Positions 53,973-62,566 are shown, numbered from the stretch's first letter. The stretch is DNA of 64,000 bases from Bacteroidota bacterium (GCA_003250395.1 QKGM01000038.1:62001-126000); one strand, 5' to 3'. The notes: generated from the letters alone by a model not told the origin. Made by a program: numbers and translations.

Positions 53973-54441
53973 CTTACATGTGCTTACTTGCTAAACCAAT
54001 TCAATCCTGAAATACTTCCTCTCTGCTGCAACTCCGGTCTGAAGTGCCGCTGGGGACCTTCAGATTTTAATCCTGTTTAAGGAGCAGGATAATAAGATTA
54101 TTATTCACTACTCTCTAATCATCAGTTTTATACAATAACTATACCAAACATGTTTTGCTCCCGTTGCAGATCCGTTCCGCTTTCGTTTTTTTACGAAGCC
54201 GCTTCGAAGCTACTTCGAAGCGGGAACGAAGGCAGTATAAGTATGGTGTAATATAAGTATCTGGTAAACAGTCGCTAATCTTTTTTTTGATTTTTTTTAA
54301 GAAAAAAGTGAAAAGTGTATGCAAAATAACCCCTTGTCGGGAGGATTGTAAAAAGGCGTACGTCATATAGAAAGGTACAGATGTTGTATAAATTGAACCC
54401 GATGTTATAGCCAGGGTGCATTGACGATACGATGTGAGTAA
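53973..54441. other. Intergenic stretch with a perfect hairpin
   Basis: About 470 bases between the DUF6266 gene and the glycosidase. It has a poly-purine run near 54290 and a perfect inverted repeat at 54199-54223 (listed separately). A short minus-strand frame across it has no family match and is not called. Confidence 0.4.
54199..54223. repeat. Perfect inverted repeat built from CTTCGAAG palindromes
   Basis: CCGCTTCGAAG (54199-54209), CTA, CTTCGAAGCGG (54213-54223). Each arm contains its own palindrome (CTTCGAAG), so it can fold as one 11-bp hairpin or be bound as two sites. Confidence 0.6.
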
Positions 54442-54446
54442 ATGTT

Positions 54447-54454
54447 TACTTTTG
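54447..54454 (+). promoter_or_regulatory. -7 box (TACTTTTG) for the glycosidase gene
   Basis: An exact TAnnTTTG element 32 bases upstream of the ATG at 54487. It lies inside the longer frame that starts at 54442, ruling that start out if this promoter is used. Confidence 0.6.
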
Positions 54455-54486
54455 AAATATGTTTAATACTATCAATTAAATCATAC

Positions 54487-55908
54487 ATGCGGATTTTTAC
54501 CTTCTGTTTTATCCTGAGCCTGTTCACTTTTCAATCGACTGCCCAGGAAATAGCATGCGATAATCAACAGTTGACGGATGCTTACAATCTTGCTGTTAAC
54601 ACGGTCCGGATTAATGTCAGGAGAGGGATTCTGGCAGCAGGCGGGGATTATGGCGGAGAATGGACCCGCGATATAGCCATCAATTCATGGAACGGGGTGA
54701 GCATGATCATGCCGGAAGTGGCCGAACGTTCACTATGGAGCGTCACGCTGAACCGCGATACCATCGGGCACCAGTATTGGGATAAGATTCTTTGGGTACT
54801 CGCCGCGAACAATCATTATAACATAACGGGCGACAGGGTTTTTCTTCAACAGGCTTACGATTGCGCTGTGAATACGATGAAGCAGCTGGAACAGACAGTG
54901 TTTGATAAAGAGTATAGACTGTTTACCGGCCCGGCTGTCATGGCTGATGGGATAGCCGGTTACCCTGAACCGGTATTTGATCCCGCGAACCAATCGTCGT
55001 ATGTTCTTGACCACAGGAATGCGGGTGCTATTAAATGTCTGAGCACCAATTGTGTTTATTACGGAGCCTATCTGGCCATGATCGGGATGGCTGAATCATT
55101 GAACCATAACCCAGCTGACATAAAGGAACTTCAAACCAAAGCAGATATGCTTAAATCGGCTATCCTGAAATACTTCTATAACAGTAAAGATCACAAGCTT
55201 AATTATCTGATTGACCATACAGGCAGCGTTGATTCTTCCCAGGAGGCTTTGGGTTATTCCTTTGCAGTAATATTCGGGATAACGGATCCGGATCAGTCTT
55301 CAGAACTGATTAGTTCAGCCACAACTTCAAAGTACGGTATCCCATCTCTTTACCCTGATTTTCCGCGATATTCGCCGGCGAAACCGGGGCGTCATAATAA
55401 TATCCTCTGGCCTATGATTAACGGGTTCTTCGCCCAGGCTTGTGTCGATGCCGGGAACATGACTTCGTTTATGAAGGAGCTTGATGGATTAACAAAGTTG
55501 GCACTTGATCCGGATAAAGGTAATTATCAGTTTTGGGAAATTTACAATCCCTATACAGGGCTTCCTGATGGAGGTTACCAGGCAGCAGGGGAGGGCCATC
55601 CCGATTTTCACTGGAAATCGTGCAGGTACCAGACATGGTCAGCAACGGCTTACATAAGGATGATCCTTTACGGATTGGCTGGTATCAGGTTGAAAGGGGA
55701 TAAGTTACACCTGGAACCGTTTTTACCCGCTGACGTACACTACCTTAAACTTACCGGCCTCTATTTCAGACAGTCGAAGCTTGATATCGTGTTAATGGGG
55801 GCCGGACAGAAAGTTAAGTCATTTTTACTGGATGGTGTACCCCAGGCGAGTCATTCAATCAATCCGGGATTAATGGGAAATCATGAGGTGGTTATTGAGA
55901 TGGAATAG
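54487..55908 (+). CDS. Secreted alpha/alpha-toroid glycoside hydrolase
   Basis: A 473-residue protein with a signal peptide (FCFILSLFTFQSTAQ). The mature part is an (alpha/alpha)6 barrel: the GGEWTRDIAINSWNG segment near residue 55 carries acidic residues at the expected active-site position, and the C-terminal QFWEIYNPYTGLPDGGYQ and WSATAYIRMILYGLAGIR are typical of the six-hairpin glycosidase superfamily (GH63/GH78/GH94-like and debranching-enzyme-like). The exact GH family and sugar are not readable. It is a single-gene unit; no SusC/SusD pair is adjacent. Confidence 0.82.
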   Translation: MRIFTFCFILSLFTFQSTAQEIACDNQQLTDAYNLAVNTVRINVRRGILAAGGDYGGEWTRDIAINSWNGVSMIMPEVAERSLWSVTLNRDTIGHQYWDKILWVLAANNHYNITGDRVFLQQAYDCAVNTMKQLEQTVFDKEYRLFTGPAVMADGIAGYPEPVFDPANQSSYVLDHRNAGAIKCLSTNCVYYGAYLAMIGMAESLNHNPADIKELQTKADMLKSAILKYFYNSKDHKLNYLIDHTGSVDSSQEALGYSFAVIFGITDPDQSSELISSATTSKYGIPSLYPDFPRYSPAKPGRHNNILWPMINGFFAQACVDAGNMTSFMKELDGLTKLALDPDKGNYQFWEIYNPYTGLPDGGYQAAGEGHPDFHWKSCRYQTWSATAYIRMILYGLAGIRLKGDKLHLEPFLPADVHYLKLTGLYFRQSKLDIVLMGAGQKVKSFLLDGVPQASHSINPGLMGNHEVVIEME

Positions 55909-56155
55909 GGATTTTTGGCTTTAACTTTGACTTTGGCGTTGGCATTGGCTTCCGATAGCTATCTGGGATGGTTTTGGCCAAGGCATCACTATCCTTATCT
56001 CCAAAACCGATTGTCACCGGGGGCAGGGGTCAAAATGGGGATAAATCCTGGCCCTGATTTCTGAAAGCCCGGGATGTGAAGTCTCTCTGTAAGGATAATG
56101 ATCCGGTTTCGGGTAAAAGGGGTGGGATGCTGCTGTTTTAATTACCAGATTTAAC

Positions 56156-56195
56156 CGTCCCGTAAACCAGCGGAGTTATGCTGGTTTACGGGACG
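56156..56195. terminator. Strong hairpin after the thioredoxin gene
   Basis: CGTCCCGTAAACCAGC (56156-56171) pairs perfectly with GCTGGTTTACGGGACG (56180-56195) around an 8-base loop. It starts 10 bases after the thioredoxin stop codon on the minus strand. A U-run is lacking on both sides, so it may end or protect the 3-prime end of the transcript. Confidence 0.6.
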
Positions 56196-56205
56196 ACTTA
56201 TGCAT

Positions 56206-56619
56206 TTAGGCTTTGCCGATTTGTTCGAGTAAAAAGTCTTTTGATTTTACCCCGACAAAGCGATTAACTTCAACTCCGTTTTTTAAAAGTATCAGTGTAG
56301 GGATGCTGCGAACACCAAATCGTTGTGCCAGCGACTGGTATTGTTCGATGTTGACTTTTCCCACATGTGTATTTCCTTTCAGCTCTTTTGCAACATCATT
56401 CAAAACAGGAGCCATCATCCGGCAGGGGGCGCACCAGCTTGCCCAGAAGTCGATTAAGATAATCTTGTTTTTTGTTTGCTGCTGAATGTTTTTATCTGTC
56501 AGGGTTATAATATTCTCGTGATCTTCAACCATAGGTGCATTCTTTAATTTAGAATAAGCCCGGTAGATGAAGAATACGAAAACCGCGACCAGGAGTAAGA
56601 TACCAATTGTTGTTTGCAT
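56206..56619 (-). CDS. trxA: Membrane-anchored thioredoxin
   Basis: A 137-residue protein. An N-terminal hydrophobic helix (IGILLLVAVFVFFIYRAY, residues 5-22) is followed by a thioredoxin domain with the active site WCAPC (Cys63, Cys66) and the cis-Pro in SIPTLILL. Classical TrxA lacks the helix, so this copy is fixed to the inner membrane. It might face the cytoplasm, taking electrons from the adjacent TrxB, or the periplasm. It starts 10 bases after trxB in a three-gene transcript. Confidence 0.9.
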   Translation of the reverse strand: MQTTIGILLLVAVFVFFIYRAYSKLKNAPMVEDHENIITLTDKNIQQQTKNKIILIDFWASWCAPCRMMAPVLNDVAKELKGNTHVGKVNIEQYQSLAQRFGVRSIPTLILLKNGVEVNRFVGVKSKDFLLEQIGKA

Positions 56620-56629
56620 CAGAGAAGTT

Positions 56630-57571
56630 TTAGTTTTGGGCAGTCAGGCTATGTAAGTAATCAGCAGAAGCCAGGGCGGCGATGGTACCTTCGCCAACAG
56701 CAGTTGTAACTTGCCTGTAGCGTTTTGTAATGCTGTCACCGGCGGCAAAAACCCCCTTAATATTCGTTGACATATCGGGTTTAACTGTAATCTCACCCAT
56801 TTGGTTCATCTCGATTTTTCCCTTCAGAAATTCAGTGTTTGGCAGGTATCCGATGAAAACAAAGGTGCCATCGGTTTTAAAGTTTTCCACGCTGCCTGTT
56901 TTCAGGTTTTGTATATCAACGCTTTCCAGTTTCTCTGAGCCATTGAAAGCGGTAATAGCCGATTCCATCAGAAAGCTTATTTTCGGGTGCTCTTTAGCCT
57001 CTCTGACCGCATGTTCAAATGCCTGAAAGTGGTCGAATTGATGTACGATAGTAACTTTACTGGCGTATTTGGTGAGCGACACAGCTTCTTCGAGAGCTGA
57101 GTTCCCTCCACCTACTACTACGATCTCTTTGTCGGTAAAGAAATCACCATCGCAGGTGGCGCAATACGAAATCCCCCTGCCTTTTAAAAGGTCTTCGCCA
57201 GATACTCCCAATGTTCTGGAACGACCACCCGGTGTAAGGATCACGCTCCTGGAAGTATAGGTCGTGCCGTCGGAAAGTGTCAGCTTCTTTAGATCGTCTG
57301 AAAGCGCTATGTCGATGATTGAAATATTTGCTTTAATATCGCAACCAAATGATTTGGCCTGCTTTTTCATGATATTGGCAAGCTGATAGCCACTGATGCT
57401 TTCAACCCCTGGGTAATTGGCAATTTCATGTGTCAGAACCAGTTGCCCGCCAACCACACCTTCGTTCACGATAAGTGTTCTGAGCTTTGCCCGCGAAAGG
57501 TATATCCCCGCCGTCAATCCGGCGGGGCCAGCCCCGATTACAATCACATCATAATGGTTACTTGTATTCAT
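56630..57571 (-). CDS. trxB: Thioredoxin-disulfide reductase
   Basis: A 313-residue flavoprotein that passes electrons from NADPH through FAD to thioredoxin. FAD-binding GAGPAG is at residues 13-18, the redox pair CATC is Cys137-Cys140, and the NADPH loop GGGNSA is at 154-159. The C-terminal GVFAAGD segment is standard. It lies between two thioredoxin-type genes, 6 bases after the first and 10 before the second, so the module supplies both its reductase and its substrates. Confidence 0.96.
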   Translation of the reverse strand: MNTSNHYDVIVIGAGPAGLTAGIYLSRAKLRTLIVNEGVVGGQLVLTHEIANYPGVESISGYQLANIMKKQAKSFGCDIKANISIIDIALSDDLKKLTLSDGTTYTSRSVILTPGGRSRTLGVSGEDLLKGRGISYCATCDGDFFTDKEIVVVGGGNSALEEAVSLTKYASKVTIVHQFDHFQAFEHAVREAKEHPKISFLMESAITAFNGSEKLESVDIQNLKTGSVENFKTDGTFVFIGYLPNTEFLKGKIEMNQMGEITVKPDMSTNIKGVFAAGDSITKRYRQVTTAVGEGTIAALASADYLHSLTAQN

Positions 57572-57577
57572 GCCTCA

Positions 57578-57934
57578 TTATGCATTGGTCGTTACTGCAA
57601 ACTCTTTATCGAGGATTGCCGTAACCTGTGCTTTGCTCTGTATGCTTGATGTGGCCTTTACCACTTTACCGTTCTTGTAATAAATAGTGAAAGGAATTCC
57701 CATGAAACCCCTCACTTCGGGCAGATTACGGATTACAGACGACTGGGGGTTGTCAAATTCCATATCGCAGAATTTCACATGTTTGTATTCTTCTTCAAGT
57801 TCTTCGGCTATACCGTAAACAGGAATACACATAGGTCCCATGCGGCCGCATATTACCATCACGTTTTCATTTTCACTGATTATTTTGGCATGCTCACTTG
57901 CCGACTCGATGTGTTTTAAATTTGTATATAACAT
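57578..57934 (-). CDS. Atypical thioredoxin-fold protein
   Basis: A 118-residue thioredoxin-fold protein beginning MLYTNLKHIESASEH. The active-site region reads VICGRMGPMCIPVYG: Cys, then GRMGPM, then Cys, in place of the normal CGPC, while the cis-Pro loop MGIPFTIYY is kept. The frame extends 26 codons upstream, but the -7 box at 57961-57968 falls inside that extension, so the ATG at 57934 is used. It is the first gene of the trxB operon, so TrxB may be its reductant. Function unknown. Confidence 0.85.
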   Translation of the reverse strand: MLYTNLKHIESASEHAKIISENENVMVICGRMGPMCIPVYGIAEELEEEYKHVKFCDMEFDNPQSSVIRNLPEVRGFMGIPFTIYYKNGKVVKATSSIQSKAQVTAILDKEFAVTTNA

Positions 57935-57960
57935 GGTATTTTTTGTTTTGAAATATGATG

Positions 57961-57968
57961 CAAAATTA
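57961..57968 (-). promoter_or_regulatory. -7 box (TAATTTTG) for the thioredoxin operon
   Basis: An exact TAnnTTTG element on the minus strand, 26 bases before the ATG at 57934. Confidence 0.55.
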
Positions 57969-58008
57969 GGTGCTGCAATTTTGGTGGCAATGGGGTAAAC
58001 CGACCGCC

Positions 58009-58038
58009 GCAACAGGTTACCGGTTGTTGTGCAACAGG
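58009..58038. promoter_or_regulatory. Direct repeat and dyad between the trx operon and Crp gene
   Basis: GCAACAGG occurs at 58009-58016 and again at 58031-58038, two helical turns apart. The second copy is part of a perfect small dyad TGTTG TG CAACA (58025-58036). The element lies between the two divergent -7 boxes, where a Crp-family protein could act on both genes. Confidence 0.45.
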
Positions 58039-58074
58039 ATTTTTACTGTTGCCGGCCGGCCGCTTATTTTACTT

Positions 58075-58082
58075 TACCTTTG
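58075..58082 (+). promoter_or_regulatory. -7 box (TACCTTTG) for the Crp-like regulator
   Basis: An exact TAnnTTTG element 21 bases before the start codon at 58104. Confidence 0.6.
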
Positions 58083-58103
58083 CCGTGATATTTACCTCGG
58101 ATT

Positions 58104-58799
58104 ATGAAGACTATCCATGAAACCGACAAAGATTTTGTCTGTGATATACAAGCATCGTGCTTTCAGTTGCTTTTACCTGAAGAGATTGATCTGGTAAGGT
58201 CGGGAAAGACCCAACTGGCTTTCCGTAAAGGGGAGGTTATAACAAAGCAGGGGGCTTTTGCCTCGTACGTGTTGTTTGTAATCAGTGGCCTGGCAAGACA
58301 ATATGTAGAAAACGATCAGGAAAAGGATTTTAATTTCCAGATCGTTAAAACAGGTGATTTTATCGGTTTATCATCAGTATTTACAAAAATGCCATTCAGC
58401 TATTCAACCGTAGCATTAACCAATTGCCAGGTATTTCTGATTGCTAATGATACCATTGCTAATCTGGTCAGGCACAATGGCGCTTTTGGCTATAACCTTA
58501 TTAAGCGTTATTGCGAGAAGAACGGGAGCCTGTTTGGTTCGCTTCGCACAGTATTGTACAGGCAAATGAATGGCCGGATGGCTGAGACGCTTTTGTATCT
58601 TGACAGTTTCAGAGAGACTGACCCGGATATATTCCAACTGCTCACCCGGAAAGAAATCGGGGAATTCGCGTTCGTTTCAGCCGAGAACACAGTGAAGTTG
58701 CTTAAAAGTTTCGAACGCGACGGCCTGATCGGGTTAAAAGAAAAGGATATTTTCATTATTGACAGAGAGAAACTGATCGAGATCAGCCACAGGGGATAA
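58104..58799 (+). CDS. Crp/Fnr family transcriptional regulator (divergent from trx operon)
   Basis: A 231-residue regulator: cyclic-nucleotide-type barrel (GEVITKQGAFASYVLFVISGLARQY), dimer helix, and C-terminal winged helix (LLTRKEIGEFAFVSAENTVKLLKSFERDGLIGL). Overall layout matches the other Crp-like gene at 47105 (LLTRKEIGEFA against TVSRKELAEFA). Cys12 and Cys18 are near the N-terminus, but not in CxxC spacing. Placement opposite the thioredoxin operon and the shared repeat region suggest it controls redox genes. Confidence 0.9.
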   Translation: MKTIHETDKDFVCDIQASCFQLLLPEEIDLVRSGKTQLAFRKGEVITKQGAFASYVLFVISGLARQYVENDQEKDFNFQIVKTGDFIGLSSVFTKMPFSYSTVALTNCQVFLIANDTIANLVRHNGAFGYNLIKRYCEKNGSLFGSLRTVLYRQMNGRMAETLLYLDSFRETDPDIFQLLTRKEIGEFAFVSAENTVKLLKSFERDGLIGLKEKDIFIIDREKLIEISHRG

Positions 58800-58965
58800 T
58801 CGAATCCGGCATCCCGGGTCGAAGAGGGAATTGTTGCTCATTGGTTCCGGATTAACGGATTGATTACAGACAATAACCACCGGTGGTAATATTTGATGAA
58901 TTCTGCGAATTGCAATTTGTATAAAGGTTTTTTATCGTGAATGTGATGTTGAATTTTTAAAAGAG

Positions 58966-59520
58966 ATGTTTGATCAACTGATTGAAAGAATTAAAAAGGA
59001 TACAGAGAACTGGCTGAAGTTTGAAGGTTTTTTTGCTGAGCGGAAGATACCCCCTCATTGCGTATTATTACGAGAGGGTGAAGTTGCACATCAGTTACAT
59101 TTCATCAGGCAGGGATGCCTGCGTATGTGGTTTAATAAGGATGGAAAAGACATCACATTTCAGTTCTTTTTTGAAGGACAGGCGGTTGCCTCGATCGACA
59201 GTTTGTTGAGCAGGAAGCCCAGTCTGTTCTCTATTGAAACGATAGAACCTTCGACAGTTATATCTGTCGGCCATGCTGATTTTATCAGGCTTAAACAGAC
59301 ATATCCGGATTTAGAGGATGGTTTACAGCAAATTCTTTTCGCCCGGCTCAGAAACTACGCTCAGCTTTTTCTCTCACGGATTAAGGATTCCCCACGGGAA
59401 AGATATCAGGAGTTAGTTATAAACCACCCTGAAATCATTAAAAGGGTGCCACAGCATTACATCGCGTCCTATCTGGGTATTACACCCATCTCGCTTAGCC
59501 GGATAAAGAACAGGAGGTAA
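58966..59520 (+). CDS. Crp-like cyclic-nucleotide-binding domain regulator
   Basis: A 184-residue regulator of the short Crp type common in Bacteroidota. The barrel is seen in CVLLREGEVAHQLHFIRQGCLRMWF and QFFFEGQAVASIDSLLS. The C-terminal helix-turn-helix is YIASYLGITPISLSRIKNRR, ending at the recognition helix. It is 166 bases after the other Crp gene and 74 bases ahead of the ferredoxin-cytochrome b-like gene, which has its own promoter-like box. It may respond to an electron-acceptor or redox state, which is inference. Confidence 0.88.
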   Translation: MFDQLIERIKKDTENWLKFEGFFAERKIPPHCVLLREGEVAHQLHFIRQGCLRMWFNKDGKDITFQFFFEGQAVASIDSLLSRKPSLFSIETIEPSTVISVGHADFIRLKQTYPDLEDGLQQILFARLRNYAQLFLSRIKDSPRERYQELVINHPEIIKRVPQHYIASYLGITPISLSRIKNRR

Positions 59521-59566
59521 CTGCATTTCTTAACAATTGTTATTGTTGGCATGTCTGCCTGCTGCG

Positions 59567-59574
59567 CACCTTTG
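59567..59574 (+). promoter_or_regulatory. Promoter-like element before the ferredoxin gene
   Basis: CACCTTTG (one mismatch from TAnnTTTG) with TTG at 59546-59548 and an 18-base spacer. A possible GTG start at 59574 falls inside the box, so the ATG at 59595 is used. Confidence 0.4.
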
Positions 59575-59594
59575 TGCAAAATTTTAATTGCATC

Positions 59595-60398
59595 ATGAAT
59601 CCCTTTTTAAGTTTTCAGGCAAAGAGCAGAACGGCATATATAAAACTTGATACACGCAAATGTATGGCATGCTGGCATTGCCTGACCCGTTGCCCTGTCG
59701 GCGTTATTGGAAAGATAGACCTTCCATGGCACAGGCATGCTGTTGTAATTAACCCTTCAGCCTGCAGAGGATGCCTTAGGTGCCAGGAGATATGTATAAA
59801 TGGTGCTTTCTCTGTGTTTGACAGGGTTAAATTTCAAAAATCAGCCAGGAGGGATGCTATTCTCCGTCAATTCATAGTGAATAACCTTGTACTCATAGCC
59901 GGAGTGGCCACGATGATTTCAGGCCTGATTTTGCAAGTGGGATTTCATATCGGGGGAGACAGAGGAGGTACCAGAAGGGATGTTCTGGCTCAGGTTACAG
60001 TGTATGAACAGATCAGGGCTTTTGATCCGCAAAAAATGGTCTGGGGATTGAATTATTATGATTGGTCGCTGGTCCATAAGACAGTGATAGTTGCTTTTTC
60101 ATTGCTGATGATCTTTCACATAAAGGCACATTGGAAGTGGTATACGGGCGTTCTCTCCAGGCATTTATTCAGGAAAAACGGGGGAGTACTGATCCTGACG
60201 CTGCTTTTTGTTCTTGTGGCTGTTACGGGAATAGTTCCATGGATTATCGACTTACTGTCTTCGGGTAAAGGTATGGAAAGAATGATTTTCATCGAGATAC
60301 ATGATAAACTCTCCCTGTTGCTCATCGTTTATATGATTTTACATGTCGCAGGGCGATGGAAATGGTTTGGGAAAACAATCAGGAAGAGGATGGAGTGA
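59595..60398 (+). CDS. Ferredoxin - cytochrome b-like membrane protein (DUF4405-like)
   Basis: A 267-residue fusion. The N-terminus is a bacterial 2[4Fe-4S] ferredoxin domain with Cys23, 26, 29, 33 and Cys57, 60, 63, 67. It is followed by about four membrane helices in which His residues sit at helix positions fitting haem ligands (SLVHKTVIVAF, MIFHIKAHWKW, EIHDKLSLLL, MILHVAGRWKW). The layout resembles DUF4405 proteins. It could pass electrons between ferredoxin and the quinone pool or a membrane haem; the partner is unknown. It follows a Crp-like regulator. Confidence 0.8.
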   Translation: MNPFLSFQAKSRTAYIKLDTRKCMACWHCLTRCPVGVIGKIDLPWHRHAVVINPSACRGCLRCQEICINGAFSVFDRVKFQKSARRDAILRQFIVNNLVLIAGVATMISGLILQVGFHIGGDRGGTRRDVLAQVTVYEQIRAFDPQKMVWGLNYYDWSLVHKTVIVAFSLLMIFHIKAHWKWYTGVLSRHLFRKNGGVLILTLLFVLVAVTGIVPWIIDLLSSGKGMERMIFIEIHDKLSLLLIVYMILHVAGRWKWFGKTIRKRME

Positions 60399-60760
60399 TG
60401 GGGAGGAGATGGCGATCAGCGCTTGTAGGTTTATGAGTTAAACTAGTGGTATAGTGTGTTGTAGGTGCTGACTTTTTGTTTGCCTCTGTAAAGGCAGATT
60501 GTAGCATTTTACGTTGAGCCATTGATTAATCTATAATTAACGGATTTTATACCTACTGATGAGAATAATAGTATTTCATTAGGGAGATAGTTAAATCTGT
60601 ACCGTAACAGATAATCAAAAATTTTATCGGGATGGTCAGCCTGTCAGTTTACCTGAGGCATCTGGTTCTGTATACCGGTAACCTTTCCTGATGTCAGGCC
60701 GTCTCTTTATTTATATGATTCGTTTCGGATTTTCTTTATTGTCTTTAATTACATATCAGA
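60399..60760. other. Intergenic gap before the DUF5694 gene
   Basis: About 360 bases without a gene. A small stem TGCCT ctgta AGGCA (about 60480-60495) could end the ferredoxin gene's transcript. No exact -7 box is seen. Confidence 0.35.
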
Positions 60761-61618
60761 ATGACATTCAGATCTATATTAATGAGAATGCAATTAGCTG
60801 TGTTATTTCTTGTCGCGTTTTTAAGTGCAGTAGCACAGGATGTTAAATTGCTAAATAGCGGTTATGAGGAAATTCCGGTTTCTATCATCGGAACATTTCA
60901 TTTTTCGTACCCTAATTTAGACAGAATTAAAACTGAAAAGGATAAACAGGTTGATATGCTTTCGGAGCAACGACAGAAGGAGTTGGGAGAACTAATTGAG
61001 AAGCTCGCTGAGTTTAACCCAACCATTATCGCGGTTGAATGTCCTGTTGAAATGCAGGCGGGAATGGATTCATTATACCGTGCTTATATCATGGGTAATT
61101 TCGAACTTCCGGTTGATGAACAGTACCAGATTGGGTTTAGGTTAGCTAAAGAATTGGATATTGAGCGAATCTGTTGCATAGATACATGGGGCGATTATGA
61201 GCGATTCATGGAGAGAGAGGCTTTTTTTTCTGCCTATGGATTATTTCTGGACTCCAACAGATGTGAATATTATGATCAGCAACTTATTGCCATCAACGAG
61301 CGTATTCGCACTATGTGCCTTATAGATTATTTTTTAGAAACGAATTCTGAAGCTACACTGAAAAAGATGCAGTCGGGCTATTTCCTTTCGAATTTTCTTT
61401 TTGAACAAGAGAAGAATGATTATGGTGGAGTTGACTGGATAACCGCCCAATGGTACAACAGGAATCTGAGAATCATCAGAAACCTGATGAGGATTAAAAT
61501 TCACAAAGGCGACAGGATTCTTATCGTATATGGCAATGGGCACCATGCCTTGCTGAGGGATTATATTGAATACAGCCCCTTTTACAGATATGTGCCTGTG
61601 ATTGATTACCTTCGTTGA
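60761..61618 (+). CDS. DUF5694 family protein
   Basis: A 285-residue protein with a signal peptide (RMQLAVLFLVAFLSAVA-Q); an ATG at 60782 or 60788 would also give it. The start of the mature part, SIIGTFHFSYPNLDRIKTEK, and the later ILIVYGNGHHALLRDYI match DUF5694, a family in the TraB/ChaN-like superfamily in which the GTFHF and GxGHxxLL motifs form a putative metal or active site. The reaction is not known. It starts a set with two metallo-beta-lactamase-fold genes; the next gene is 6 bases away. Confidence 0.82.
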   Translation: MTFRSILMRMQLAVLFLVAFLSAVAQDVKLLNSGYEEIPVSIIGTFHFSYPNLDRIKTEKDKQVDMLSEQRQKELGELIEKLAEFNPTIIAVECPVEMQAGMDSLYRAYIMGNFELPVDEQYQIGFRLAKELDIERICCIDTWGDYERFMEREAFFSAYGLFLDSNRCEYYDQQLIAINERIRTMCLIDYFLETNSEATLKKMQSGYFLSNFLFEQEKNDYGGVDWITAQWYNRNLRIIRNLMRIKIHKGDRILIVYGNGHHALLRDYIEYSPFYRYVPVIDYLR

Positions 61619-61624
61619 CAAAGA

Positions 61625-62566
61625 ATGATGAAATCAGGGATATCTATATTATTAATGCACTTGTATTTTCTGGTGGCAACCGGTATGGCCTCAGATGATA
61701 TCTTTCTGACATGTAAGTACAATTTCATTGCTGAACCCAGGGGAGATACTTCCGAGCAGATATTAGATTCACTGATACAGGTCGTTCGGATTAACGAAAA
61801 GGTCATAATTGTGAGATTTGGATCAGATGCTATTACAGCAATTAAGACGCAACAGGGGATCGTGGTAATTGATGCCGGTATATCTATGGGATTGACAACA
61901 AAGTACCGCGAGATTGTTGAATCGGAATTTGGCACTAATAATTTTACCTGTTTAATAAACACGCATGGGCATCACGATCATACAAGGGGGAACAACATTT
62001 TTACCGGTGCGAAGATTATAAGCCATGAAAATGCCATAAAGGAAATTGAGAGCCAATGGCAAAACCCTGAAAAGGTGGCAATGAAACTGTCAGGAATTGT
62101 TGATGAATATACACAGCAATTAAAGGAGTGTGACCGGGAATCAGCTGACTGGTACTCAATATTTATCAACAAATGCAAGTACGAGTATTGCTACGCGGAT
62201 GCAAGCCACTTTGTGCCTGTAAGGCTACCGGATACATCTTTTTCGGATAGTCTGGTTCTTGATAAAGGAGATGTAAGCTTTGAAATGATTCATTTTGGAG
62301 AAAGCCATTCGGCAAGTGATATTCTGATATGGGTACCTGAGATGAAACTATTGTTCACGGGTGATCTGTTTTTTCAATACGGCAGGCCGTCGTTCAATGC
62401 AGACAATAATAATCAGGCAAAATGGTTAACGGCGATCAAATGGATAGAGGATCGTTTTGAGCAGATTGATGTGATTATTACCGGACATGGGCAATTGCTT
62501 TCTGTTGATGATCTGGCGTCGTTTAATCGTATTGTCCATGGAAGAATAAAATCGGGGAGTAAATAG
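61625..62566 (+). CDS. Metallo-beta-lactamase-fold hydrolase, secreted
   Basis: A 313-residue protein with a signal peptide (LLMHLYFLVATGMA). The zinc motif THGHHDH (His114, His116, Asp118, His119) and later FGESHSASD, LLFTGDLFF and IITGHGQ complete the family set of ligands. Many enzymes share this fold (lactonases, phosphodiesterases, beta-lactamases), so the substrate is open. It starts 6 bases after the DUF5694 gene and is probably co-transcribed with it. Confidence 0.88.
   Translation: MMKSGISILLMHLYFLVATGMASDDIFLTCKYNFIAEPRGDTSEQILDSLIQVVRINEKVIIVRFGSDAITAIKTQQGIVVIDAGISMGLTTKYREIVESEFGTNNFTCLINTHGHHDHTRGNNIFTGAKIISHENAIKEIESQWQNPEKVAMKLSGIVDEYTQQLKECDRESADWYSIFINKCKYEYCYADASHFVPVRLPDTSFSDSLVLDKGDVSFEMIHFGESHSASDILIWVPEMKLLFTGDLFFQYGRPSFNADNNNQAKWLTAIKWIEDRFEQIDVIITGHGQLLSVDDLASFNRIVHGRIKSGSK

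Noticed and set aside
54139-54366. 75-residue minus-strand ORF rich in Arg and Lys
   Set aside because: It covers the palindromic hairpin and a poly-purine run and lacks any protein-like pattern.
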